Source of the DNA: RGIG250 sp964540025
GTDB taxonomy: Bacteria > Bacillota > Negativicutes > Selenomonadales > Selenomonadaceae
Direction: 5' to 3'
Assembly (NCBI GenBank): GCA_964540025.1
Contig: CAZIKQ010000029.1
Coordinates: 1-22,372, forward strand
DNA: 22,372 bases
A program made the translations under genes and the position numbers. Positions 1-7,234 of this stretch are shown piece by piece; positions within the stretch are counted from its first letter, which is position 1; every line of letters starts with the position of its first letter. The notes under the pieces were generated by a model, which searched no databases, was not told where the DNA came from, and worked only from the letters and a program-made list of their open reading frames with translations.

Positions 1-24
1 GACAAATCAATGGTTTTCCTGCTT

Positions 25-135
25 CACCCCTCAGTCGCTTTCAGCGACAGCTCCCTTCAATGGGAGCCTGCTAGACGGATTAGAGGTCACCCCTCAGCCT
101 CCTGCGGAGGCAGCTCCCCTACAGGGGAGCCGGTG
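25..135. repeat. Two tandem twin-hairpin palindromic repeat units
   Basis: Two units in the same orientation, each built as CCTCAG, a short hairpin, then a GCTCCC hairpin. Unit 1 (about 25-67) has GTCGC/GCGAC (34-38 with 44-48) and GCTCCC/GGGAGC (50-55 with 62-67). Unit 2 (about 89-135) has GCCTCC/GGAGGC (97-102 with 106-111) and the perfect GCTCCCCT/AGGGGAGC (113-120 with 123-130). The loops and arm sequences differ but the pairing is kept, which points to selection on structure or to a mobile non-coding element. A related locus lies at 18434-18560. A 63-codon open frame crosses this stretch but I regard it as spurious. There is no gene between position 1 and the comEA stop. Confidence 0.75.
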
Positions 136-219
136 GCTTCGCTAACGGTATCCAAACGATGTAATTTTATATTATGCTCAATTTGTTATTGCAATCTATG
201 AAATTAACCCGTCCAAATT

Positions 220-867
220 CTACAGGGCCAGCCTGTCCCTCATTTGCTTAAACCGTCCGGCCCCGATGCCCGGTACCTGCTGGACATCCTCTATCCGCTG
301 AAAAGCACCGTGACGGCTCCGGTATTCAAGGATCCGCCCCGCCAGGGACGGCCCGATCCCCGGCAGTGATTCCAGCTCTCCCTGGGTGGCGCTGTTCAGC
401 CTCACCGTTCCGCCGGTCTCTCCTCCAGCTCCCGGGGCCGTAACTGCCCCGGGAACCCCGACTGCCTCCACCGCCGCCTGCCGGCGGGGAACCTCGATCC
501 CCTCTCCATCCGCCACCAATCTGGCCAGATTCAGCTTCTGACTATCCGCCAAAGCCCCGAAGCCCCCGGCTGCCTTCACCGCGTCCTCTACCCGGCTGCC
601 GGGCGGAAGCTCAAATACTCCCGGCTGCTTCACCGCGCCGGAAACAAAGACCACCAGCCTTCCCCCGGGGGTAAGCTGCCCCGGATCGATCTTTATTTTT
701 TCAGAGGAGCCGACGATATCCCCCGGCGGCTTTTCCGGCTCCGCCACCGCCAGCGGCCGTCCGGCCAGCGGCGCGCTTTCACCCTCCGGCCACAAATAAA
801 AGACGGCGCCCAATGCCAACGCCATCAATGCAAGCAAAACCTTTGCCTGCCGCTTGAACATCGGCAT
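220..867 (-). CDS. comEA: ComEA-like DNA-binding protein (SLBB plus helix-hairpin-helix)
   Basis: This is a membrane-anchored DNA-binding protein of the ComEA type, which in competent bacteria holds double-stranded DNA at the outer face of the membrane and passes it to the ComEC channel. The 215-residue protein starts with a basic stretch and one hydrophobic segment (about residues 9-26). A Pro/Gly-rich linker follows, then an SLBB domain (about 68-128), a second Ala/Gly-rich linker, and a C-terminal pair of helix-hairpin-helix motifs with LPGIG (168-172) and VPGIG (198-202). I chose the ATG at 867 because GAGGTG sits six bases upstream; a GTG at 876 with GGAG upstream is the alternative. It begins 36 bases after the uspA stop and may be cotranscribed with it. 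No comEC follows within the window, so the gene looks orphaned from the usual comE operon. The domain call is firm; a role in DNA uptake is inferred from the family. Confidence 0.88.
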   Translation of the reverse strand: MPMFKRQAKVLLALMALALGAVFYLWPEGESAPLAGRPLAVAEPEKPPGDIVGSSEKIKIDPGQLTPGGRLVVFVSGAVKQPGVFELPPGSRVEDAVKAAGGFGALADSQKLNLARLVADGEGIEVPRRQAAVEAVGVPGAVTAPGAGGETGGTVRLNSATQGELESLPGIGPSLAGRILEYRSRHGAFQRIEDVQQVPGIGAGRFKQMRDRLAL

Positions 868-903
868 GGACGCCACCTCGCCGCTCCAAATTTACCTTGC
901 CAG

Positions 904-1320
904 CTACTTTACTACCAGAATAGGGCACCTGGCATTTTCCAGCACGTACTGGCTCACGCTGCCCAGAAGCATACCCTTCATCGCCCCCAGCCCCCGGCTG
1001 CCCATGACGATCATATCGACCTTCTGCTCCTCCGCAAAATCCACGATCGCCACCGCCGGAGAACCGGTCATATTGAAATCGCTGGCCCTCACTCCTTCGG
1101 GAACCATCTCCATAGCCTGGGCAACGATTGCCCGTCCCGCCTCGGCAATGGCATCCAGCACCTTGTCGGTAAAGCAGGCATTTATAGACAGCTGATTCAC
1201 GTTGGAGACCTGAAGGAACAGGATCTCCGCATCCTTAACCGCCTGAACGTAAGCAATAGCCTCCCTGATGGCGCTGGTGGCACTGGCGGAGCCATCGATG
1301 GGAACAAGGATCTTCTTCAT
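904..1320 (-). CDS. Universal stress protein, UspA family
   Basis: A 138-residue single-domain universal stress protein, a small soluble cytoplasmic nucleotide-binding protein that usually works as a dimer in stress or energy-limitation responses. It opens with the typical strand KKILVPIDGS, and near the C-terminus carries the ATP-binding signature G-x2-G-x9-G-S (GSRG...LLGSVS), followed by CPILVVK. The length is typical of the family. The start is the ATG at 1320, preceded by AAGGGGTG about seven bases upstream; a GTG three codons earlier sits on top of that ribosome binding site and is unlikely. Its upstream region shares a palindromic leader layout with that of the substrate-binding protein gene at the other end of the window (see 1358-1432). 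It may be cotranscribed with comEA. Its specific physiological role cannot be read from sequence. Confidence 0.93.
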   Translation of the reverse strand: MKKILVPIDGSASATSAIREAIAYVQAVKDAEILFLQVSNVNQLSINACFTDKVLDAIAEAGRAIVAQAMEMVPEGVRASDFNMTGSPAVAIVDFAEEQKVDMIVMGSRGLGAMKGMLLGSVSQYVLENARCPILVVK

Positions 1321-1357
1321 AACAGACACCCCTTCTTATGTGGAAACAGCGGAATTT

Positions 1358-1432
1358 ATAACAACCTTTGACCGTCGAATGATAACGTTGAACGCTAATC
1401 GGGAGAAATTGCTTTGCAACTCCCTGAAAGAC
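1358..1432 (-). promoter_or_regulatory. Palindrome-containing leader upstream of uspA
   Basis: On the minus strand this stretch reads TTTCAGGGAGTTG, then an imperfect GGGAG/CTCCC hairpin, then TTCGACGGTCAAAG and GTTGTTATAAA before the uspA ribosome binding site. The same elements occur in the same order upstream of the substrate-binding protein gene at 22141-22199, where both palindromes are perfect. I infer a shared leader or repeat element. I could not identify a convincing -35/-10 pair for uspA. The rest of the 295-base gap (1330-1624) is AT-rich and I see no gene in it. Confidence 0.4.
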
Positions 1433-1624
1433 TACATCTTGTTTTCAATCTTACTTTTACTTCGCTTTTATTCGCCGCCCCCGCTTCTTTATCCTGCTTA
1501 TTTCAAAAAATAACGGCGGAACAGAAAATTTTTGTTACAGTTCGGAATGGAAATTCACAATATAGATTTACTGATTTCGCATATGTAGTCGAAACAAAAC
1601 GCCACTTCTTTATAATATTCTGCT

Positions 1625-3865
1625 TTAATTAAGTTCAATTTCCTCATTAACTTTTTCATGTATGTCAATCCGATCTCTGACATTGATTTCATTAACAAAC
1701 CATCCATCCAAATCACAGTTTTTAATAAACTCATCCACTCTGTTTACGCCGTTTATTTCCTTTAAGGTAACAACCACCCCAAACCGCAGCCCCACTCCAT
1801 CTTTCGGCTCTAAGCGGTTGTTTGTTTTCACTTCCATCCCCCAATTTTTGTTCTTATATGATTTCTTAGCGCGCTTTCTTTCTGTAGGCTTCTCACAAAT
1901 ATATTTCACATTATCCCATTTTCTGAATTTTTCTCTTGCCTCGCCTTCCAGAATAAAACTTCTTTCCCCAATTTTATCTTCATCTGGATTTTGTTTGTCA
2001 TCATTTATTTCGTTTAATTCACCATTATCTTTTATTCGACCAAAATGCAGATTTAATTCGGTATTGGTGTAATCCACCCCCTGTGTTCTATCGCAGACGG
2101 GAAAATAACACATAGTTGCCTTCGCAACAAAGGGATACATATCATCTTTTAAGGGTACAGGAAAATGATAGTTATATGTGTTCCACTTCTCACTTACATC
2201 AGTTACAACAAATTTGATTTCATCATCTTTTGCTTGAACAATATCATCAATTTTGATTGGTACTACACCGTGACCATAGAGAGCAACCTCTTCGGGGGTT
2301 GATGCCCCATTCCACCCCCTTGCTGAATCAATAATCATCGCTTTTGCAATTTCCCTGTTGAATCCCAGCACATCAATCAAATGAGAAAGCTTCCGGGCAA
2401 TCCAGGGGGCAGCATACGAAGTACCTGCAACTTTAGCCGCTCCAAGTGACTCGCATACTTGTATATATTGTTCCTCACTACCCCCATAATAGCTAACATC
2501 GGGTTTTGCAAAAAAAGAAAGTGCTAATCCCTTTCTTGAATATTTAGTTGATAAGCCGCTTTTTGTAACAGCGTTCACGACAACACTATTGATGGAATCA
2601 GCCGGAGAGCCAATTTTAACAACATTGTCATTCGGCTTATTTGTTCCAGCAACAACAAAGATTACATCGTTTTCAGATTGTATTTTATCTAAAACCGCCG
2701 CTTCTGCTGAGATGAAATTGTCATTAATCTCCTGATTGCTTCCCAGGGATATATTCCAAACCTTAATATCTCTATTCTCTGCAATTATTCTCTTTATTTG
2801 TTTCACAATAGTAAATGAAGAGAATTGCTTAGCAGTAGCAACCCCAAAATGACGCACTCTGAATCTTCCACAGCCGTCATTTAACCATGGATTAAGTCGA
2901 CTTCCATCTACAATGATAGATGACACAGCTGTCCCGTGTTGATAATCGCTCGGTGCTTTTGGAATATTGTCATCTACCATATCATGATACTCTACCCATT
3001 CATGGAAATATACTCTGGTATCAAACAATGTATCAATGACCCCGATTACTGGTTCAATAGTCGGAGGAGGAATATTAACCAGCCCTTCATGATAACTATC
3101 CATAAAATCTTCCGGAGATAAATCCAAAAGGTTTTCCGTTGCCATTGCGACAAGATACGGTGCCTTCTCGTAGAGTATTTTCGCCTGGTTTTCGTCTAAG
3201 AATACTGTTCGCTCATCCAATATACGACTTGACAAAATATCGATACCAAGGTTTTTGAATAGAATCTGACTATCCATTTTTGTGTCATATAACGTAATAA
3301 TGCTATCCTTAAACTGTTGCGGTGCCTTCTCAACCTCAAAATCTTCAATATACGAAACGTCGGCAATAATCTGCCTGAAAACCGACTTTGACATATGGTG
3401 GTTTTTCAATGTTATTTTATCAAAAAGCTGTTTTTCATTCTTAAATACACCTTTTGTAATACCATCCGGGAACAGCGAGCGAACAATATCGTTCGCAATA
3501 CGCAGTAATTTAATAGTCTCATCAAGGTCGCGAGCATCTAAGAAATATGTGATAATATGCTTTGTTTTCTCCCGGTTAAACTTTGCGCCCACAATAGCGT
3601 AGTTAGATTCCGTTCCCTTGAATAACCCCGCAATTCGATTGGATTTTGCCGCTACTTTATTGTAGTGAACACTAATCAAAATACCCTGAAACGGTTTTGG
3701 CTCACGCTCCCAAAATTTTTTAATTTGCTGAAGTTTAGATTCTAATTTTAACAACTGAGCTCTGGTAACTATAGATTTGCTGTTCATCTCCACTCCACGA
3801 CCACTGCCAGGAGCTTTCGGAGCCTGTATAAACCGTTTCCCTTTTAATTCCAGTACGTTATTCAT
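1625..3865 (-). CDS. ietS: Subtilisin-like (S8) serine protease, IetS-like defence protein
   Basis: A 746-residue protein with a complete S8 catalytic set: Asp278 in VIGVIDT, His310 in QHGTAVS, the oxyanion-hole Asn409 in VVAGTN, and Ser483 in AGTSYAAP. The protease core covers about residues 270-535. It has no signal peptide or membrane segment, so it should act in the cytoplasm, unlike most secreted subtilisins. About 270 N-terminal residues and 210 C-terminal residues are family-specific; I recognise no named domain there. The ATG at 3865 has GGTGG five bases upstream and overlaps the ATPase stop by eight bases (ATGAATAA), so the two are translationally coupled. An AAA ATPase followed directly by a cytoplasmic subtilase is the layout of IetAS, known from Agrobacterium Ti-plasmid stability and reported as an anti-phage system. 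The gene is clearly more AT-rich than the flanking housekeeping genes, which suggests horizontal transfer. Protease: near certain. IetS assignment: likely, by architecture. Confidence 0.88.
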   Translation of the reverse strand: MNNVLELKGKRFIQAPKAPGSGRGVEMNSKSIVTRAQLLKLESKLQQIKKFWEREPKPFQGILISVHYNKVAAKSNRIAGLFKGTESNYAIVGAKFNREKTKHIITYFLDARDLDETIKLLRIANDIVRSLFPDGITKGVFKNEKQLFDKITLKNHHMSKSVFRQIIADVSYIEDFEVEKAPQQFKDSIITLYDTKMDSQILFKNLGIDILSSRILDERTVFLDENQAKILYEKAPYLVAMATENLLDLSPEDFMDSYHEGLVNIPPPTIEPVIGVIDTLFDTRVYFHEWVEYHDMVDDNIPKAPSDYQHGTAVSSIIVDGSRLNPWLNDGCGRFRVRHFGVATAKQFSSFTIVKQIKRIIAENRDIKVWNISLGSNQEINDNFISAEAAVLDKIQSENDVIFVVAGTNKPNDNVVKIGSPADSINSVVVNAVTKSGLSTKYSRKGLALSFFAKPDVSYYGGSEEQYIQVCESLGAAKVAGTSYAAPWIARKLSHLIDVLGFNREIAKAMIIDSARGWNGASTPEEVALYGHGVVPIKIDDIVQAKDDEIKFVVTDVSEKWNTYNYHFPVPLKDDMYPFVAKATMCYFPVCDRTQGVDYTNTELNLHFGRIKDNGELNEINDDKQNPDEDKIGERSFILEGEAREKFRKWDNVKYICEKPTERKRAKKSYKNKNWGMEVKTNNRLEPKDGVGLRFGVVVTLKEINGVNRVDEFIKNCDLDGWFVNEINVRDRIDIHEKVNEEIELN

Positions 3866-4925
3866 CCTGTCCACCGTCCTTATTCAGATTGCGGGAAATT
3901 GTACTTTTCGATTCACCCTTTAATTTTTCAATTTCCCGTACAGTAAATCCCTTTTCATAAAGTTGCTTAATGTCCACCCCGTCCAAATTACCTATCAAGC
4001 CATTGTACAACCGCCTAAGATAATCGTACCCAAGCTTTGTATCACTGAATGCCAATGATGTTTTAATGATATTTTTTAATTCGCCGGGATACGGAAGATT
4101 ATCAGTAGCCGACAATATCTTTCTAAACAGTCTTGTATCCTTGGAGATTCCCTTAAATTTTTTAATGAAGGATGAAAGATAAAATTCGGCCACCTCAATC
4201 AAATCGTCCTTCGTATATCGGTTAAAACTAATAACCGCGTCAAAGCGCCTGATAAGCGCCTTATCAAAATTAGCAAATAAATTTGTTGTCGCAATGATAA
4301 CGATTTCTTTATTCAGATCCGTCAGGCGGTCAAATTCTCGCAGAATAGTAGAAGTAGCTCTTCCCATTTCGCGAACATCATTTTGATTGATCCTATCCAG
4401 GGCAATTACATCTATTTCATCGAATAAAACGACAACCTTATTGGCATTTGGAACTAAATTTATCTCATTGAAAACACTCGAAATATTTTTATTTGTTTGC
4501 CCCAGCCTGCTATCAATCAAATTCTCAAAATCAACCTGGAACAATATTCTACCAAGCAAGCGGGCAACCTGCTTGGCCGCCTCAGTCTTTCCAGTCCCCG
4601 GCAAGCCTTCAAACAAGAACTTATTTATGCCTACATTATGGTTGACAGCATTTATAATTCCTTTTAAGTCCCCCGCTATTTCTCCAGGAAGATTTAAGGG
4701 TTCCACTGATTTTATATCAACCTGCTTAAGGAATCTACCTTCAAAATCACTTCCCTGCGGCATATATAAATTGGCTCCCGCAATCATACTCATAATATAC
4801 TCTGCTAACTGCTCATCACCAATACTGTCAAAATATCTTGCCACATTGACGGCTTCGTTCCTAAAGGCATTCTCATTTTTTTCAACATGATATTTTATTA
4901 AATTTAAGATATTCTGTTTTTTCAT
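3858..4925 (-). CDS. ietA: AAA ATPase, IetA-like, with C-terminal helix-turn-helix-like segment
   Basis: A 355-residue AAA-family ATPase, the presumed partner and regulator of the downstream protease. Visible motifs: Walker A GLPGTGKT (107-114), Walker B VVVLFDEID (164-172), sensor-1-like TTN (213-215) and an arginine-finger region RRFD (226-229). About 90 N-terminal residues precede the ATPase core. The last 30 residues (FTVREIEKLKG, then ESKSTISRNL) resemble the helix-turn-helix of Hin-type resolvases and may bind DNA. The start is the ATG at 4925, with GGAGGTG at ideal spacing. Longer in-frame starts would run across the promoter at 4951-4978 and are rejected. In the IetAS pair both genes are reported to be needed for defence. 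How ATP hydrolysis controls the protease is not known to me. Base composition matches ietS and differs from neighbours. Confidence 0.87.
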   Translation of the reverse strand: MKKQNILNLIKYHVEKNENAFRNEAVNVARYFDSIGDEQLAEYIMSMIAGANLYMPQGSDFEGRFLKQVDIKSVEPLNLPGEIAGDLKGIINAVNHNVGINKFLFEGLPGTGKTEAAKQVARLLGRILFQVDFENLIDSRLGQTNKNISSVFNEINLVPNANKVVVLFDEIDVIALDRINQNDVREMGRATSTILREFDRLTDLNKEIVIIATTNLFANFDKALIRRFDAVISFNRYTKDDLIEVAEFYLSSFIKKFKGISKDTRLFRKILSATDNLPYPGELKNIIKTSLAFSDTKLGYDYLRRLYNGLIGNLDGVDIKQLYEKGFTVREIEKLKGESKSTISRNLNKDGGQDE

Positions 4926-4950
4926 TAAAGAGCACCTCCGAAATACATTC

Positions 4951-4978
4951 ATTGTATCACACTTCCGGGACAAATCAA
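4951..4978 (-). promoter_or_regulatory. Promoter of the ATPase-protease operon
   Basis: On the minus strand, TTGATT (4978-4973) and TACAAT (4956-4951) are separated by 16 bases, with TGA directly before the -10, making an extended -10 element. Transcription would begin about 20 bases before the GGAGGTG ribosome binding site of the ATPase gene, leaving a short leader. It is a credible sigma-A-type promoter and supports the ATG at 4925 as the start. Confidence 0.7.
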
Positions 4979-4995
4979 TCAATTTTGGGACAAAT
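4967..4995. promoter_or_regulatory. Direct repeat GGGACAAAT, 20 bp period, candidate operator
   Basis: GGGACAAAT occurs at 4967-4975 and again at 4987-4995, start to start exactly 20 bases, so both copies face the same side of the helix. The promoter-proximal copy overlaps the -35 hexamer and the other lies just upstream. This geometry is typical of a repressor or activator site. The ATPase itself has a helix-turn-helix-like C-terminus and is a candidate ligand; that link is inference. Confidence 0.5.
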
Positions 4996-5298
4996 ATTTA
5001 TTTTTTAATTCTGCTTATTACGTAGGATATTATTCGTATAGGAATGACGAAAGAGCCAAGGAATAGCCTCTTGACTCTCAGCTTGTCGACAAACTCCCGT
5101 TTTATGTCATCAACCAATAAAACAATGGATGTAAAACCCATTTAATATAAGGTCTTTTAACTACTAGATTTTTTGAATCGGTGCGCATAAGGTTTTTTAT
5201 CTACAGGCTGGCAAAACCTGCATTGCACGGTTTTGTGCCCTTCCCGGGATAAATTTACCTGCAAAAAACTATCGTCTTTCACGAAAGGAACTTCTCAC
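4996..5298. other. AT-rich intergenic stretch with several palindromes, no gene seen
   Basis: I find no credible gene here. The stretch holds an imperfect hairpin GAGCCAAG/CTTGACTC (5053-5060 with 5070-5077), the 10-base palindrome TTGTCGACAA (5083-5092), and a bulged hairpin GGCAAAACC/GGTTTTGTGCC (5210-5218 with 5229-5239). None has a T-run marking it as a plain terminator. They may be remnants of small repeats or marks of the island edge. Confidence 0.4.
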
Positions 5299-5330
5299 AA
5301 AAAACGGAGCCAGCTCTTACTGACTCCGTT
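5299..5330 (-). terminator. Rho-independent terminator after the MATE pseudogene
   Basis: Read on the minus strand, ACGGAGTCAG and CTGGCTCCGT form a 10-bp stem (one U-G wobble) with a six-base loop, followed directly by TTTTTTG. It lies about 60 bases after the stop of the transporter remnant. It is nearly identical to the hairpin behind tRNA-Ala at 6911-6938. Confidence 0.8.
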
Positions 5331-5390
5331 TCCCTGTAAGCGGCACAGAAAGTTTTTTCAGTTTTCATGAACATCCCCGTTAAGCGCCGC

Positions 5391-6753
5391 TCAGCCAAAC
5401 CGGCGGGATGGCCTGCACCACAGGAGGGCGGCAAATATCAGCAGCGCCGTAGCGCTCAAACTGATGGGATAGACGTTCATAATCGTCTGAAAGGTCGGGT
5501 TCAAAGGAAATACCCACTGGATCCAGGCCATGCGGATGCCGCAAACTCCGGCGATGGTCAAACAGGACGGAACAAGCGAAATGCCAAAGCCTCGAAGATA
5601 CCCGGATTGAATTTCGTACAGCATGCTGAAAAAATGGGCGGGTATCACGGTCATCAACCGTATATAACCGATGTCCACCACCGCCGGGTCACTGTTAAAA
5701 TGGCCAGCAGCGGCCTGCCGAAGAAGAGAACGGCGGCCACGGCCACGGCAAGCGTCCCGGCTGCTTCCGCAATGGTAATGAACAATGTCCGGCGGCAGCG
5801 GCGCAGATTTCCCGCGCCATAATTTTGGCTGGTAAATGTGGTGCAAGCCTGATTAAAGGCACAGAGAATATCATAAGTAAGGATCTCAATATTCAAGGCC
5901 GCGCTGGAGGCGGTCATCACCACCGTTCCCAGACTGTTGACAGCGAACTGGATCACGATATTGGAGAGCGAAAACACAGCGCCTTGCAGCCCGGCCGGCA
6001 ATCCAATCCGCAGAATTTTACGCAGGCTGACAAAATCGATTCGCAGCAAGCGGGGCTCCACATGAATATCCAGCTCGGTCGATCGCAGCCGGCAATACAA
6101 CAACAGGGAGCTGACGGCGTTGGAAACCACCGTTGCGATCGCTACGCCGTTTACCGTCAGGTTCAGCCCCACCACAAAAAACAGGTTCAGCAGTACGTTC
6201 AGAATGCCAGAAAAAATCAGGGCCAGCAGCGTCACTTTAGTTTCGCCCACGCTTCGGAAAATTGCCGCCTCAAAATTGTAAAGCAGGATAACCGGCATTC
6301 CCAGCAAATAAATTCTCAGGTACAGCAGCGCCAGCGGAAACACATCCTCCGGAACCTGGAGGAGCCGCAGCAACGGCTCGGCAGTCAGCTCTCCCAGAAC
6401 GGTCATCAGCGCGCCGCCCAATACAGCCACTACGATAGAAGTATGTACCGCCCTTTGTATCGACTTCCGATCCTTTCTTCCAATGGCGTTGGCGATCACG
6501 ACATTAGCCCCCAGCGCAATCCCGATGAACAGGTTGACAAGCAAACCGATCACCGGCCCGCTCCAGTGAAATTCCCCACCACCGCCACGTCAGAAGCGTT
6601 AAACAGCTGCTCCAAAATCGCCGTAGCCGCCACCGGCAACGCAAAGCGGGGGATCTTATCCCAAATGGAGCCGTGAAGCATATCCAGCTGCCGCCGGTTG
6701 GCGGCCACTTTTCTTTTTACGCCGGCGATTTCCTCATCATCTTCCTTTCCCAT
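5391..6753 (-). pseudogene. MATE-family multidrug/Na+ antiporter, frameshifted and internally deleted
   Basis: The remains of a multi-pass MATE exporter in three reading frames. The N-terminal part starts at the ATG at 6753 (AGAAGGA six bases upstream) and runs through IPRFALPVAATAILEQLFNA and VVGNFTGAG before a stop at about 6550. Reading resumes in another frame at PVIGLLVNLFIG. The segment that normally links these two, around ALAAVGATG, is missing, so about 30 bases were lost out of frame. The middle part runs to GRPLLAI near 5700. There one base is missing from a T-run (minus strand; A4 at 5697-5700), and the protein continues in a third frame from NSDPAVVDIGYIRL to the stop at 5391. A possible promoter is TTGTTT/GATAAT with 17-base spacing (6815-6787). 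The single-base loss could be a sequencing error; the missing segment is harder to explain that way. The substrate is unknown. Confidence 0.82.
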
Positions 6754-6910
6754 ATATTTTCCTTCTCTCATAATGTTTTTGCTCTTATTATCGGAAAGCC
6801 GAAGATTCAAAACAATTTTATTTCCGAATAAACCTGATAAGTAAAGCTTATGTAAACTCGGACGCAGGACGAACAGCTTTCTCCCAAAGAGCTTCTCCTT
6901 CAACCACAAC

Positions 6911-6938
6911 AAAACGGAGCCAGCTTCTACTGACTCCG
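6911..6938 (-). terminator. Terminator of tRNA-Ala
   Basis: On the minus strand, CGGAGTCAG and CTGGCTCCG form a 9-bp stem (one U-G wobble) around a six-base loop, followed by TTTTG. It lies 14 bases after the tRNA 3' end. It is almost the same sequence as the hairpin at 5304-5329, differing mainly in the loop. Confidence 0.7.
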
Positions 6939-6951
6939 AATCTTTTTCCTA

Positions 6952-7027
<76 letters not shown>

Positions 7028-7047
7028 GACTTGTGAACACGATAGTT

Positions 7048-7076
7048 ATACTACTACTTGATGGAAGGAATGTCAA
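7048..7076 (-). promoter_or_regulatory. Promoter of tRNA-Ala
   Basis: A perfect -35 TTGACA (7076-7071 on the minus strand) is followed after 17 bases by TAGTAT (7053-7048). Transcription would start about 14 bases before the mature tRNA 5' end. The remainder of the gap up to the hemW stop at 7235 shows no gene. Confidence 0.75.
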
Positions 7077-7234
7077 TACCTTCGGCGGGATTTTTCAAAC
7101 TTTTCAGCCTGTGGGAAAATCCCCGGCCCTGCCAAAGCTCCTGCTTGACAGGATGAATCCAAAACTTTTTCGCTCATCGAAGCATCCCCGGCAAAGCCAG
7201 GGCTCGTTCTATCCCCGGCGGACCGCAAACCCTT

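Noticed and set aside
25..135. CRISPR array
   Set aside because: Only two hairpin units with different sequences and no regular spacers or cas genes.
10..201. A 63-codon open frame on the plus strand
   Set aside because: It runs through the palindromic repeats and has no ribosome binding site or recognisable protein.
5391..6753. MATE gene as an intact gene using programmed frameshifting
   Set aside because: Two breaks are needed, and a conserved segment near the first helix is missing at one of them.
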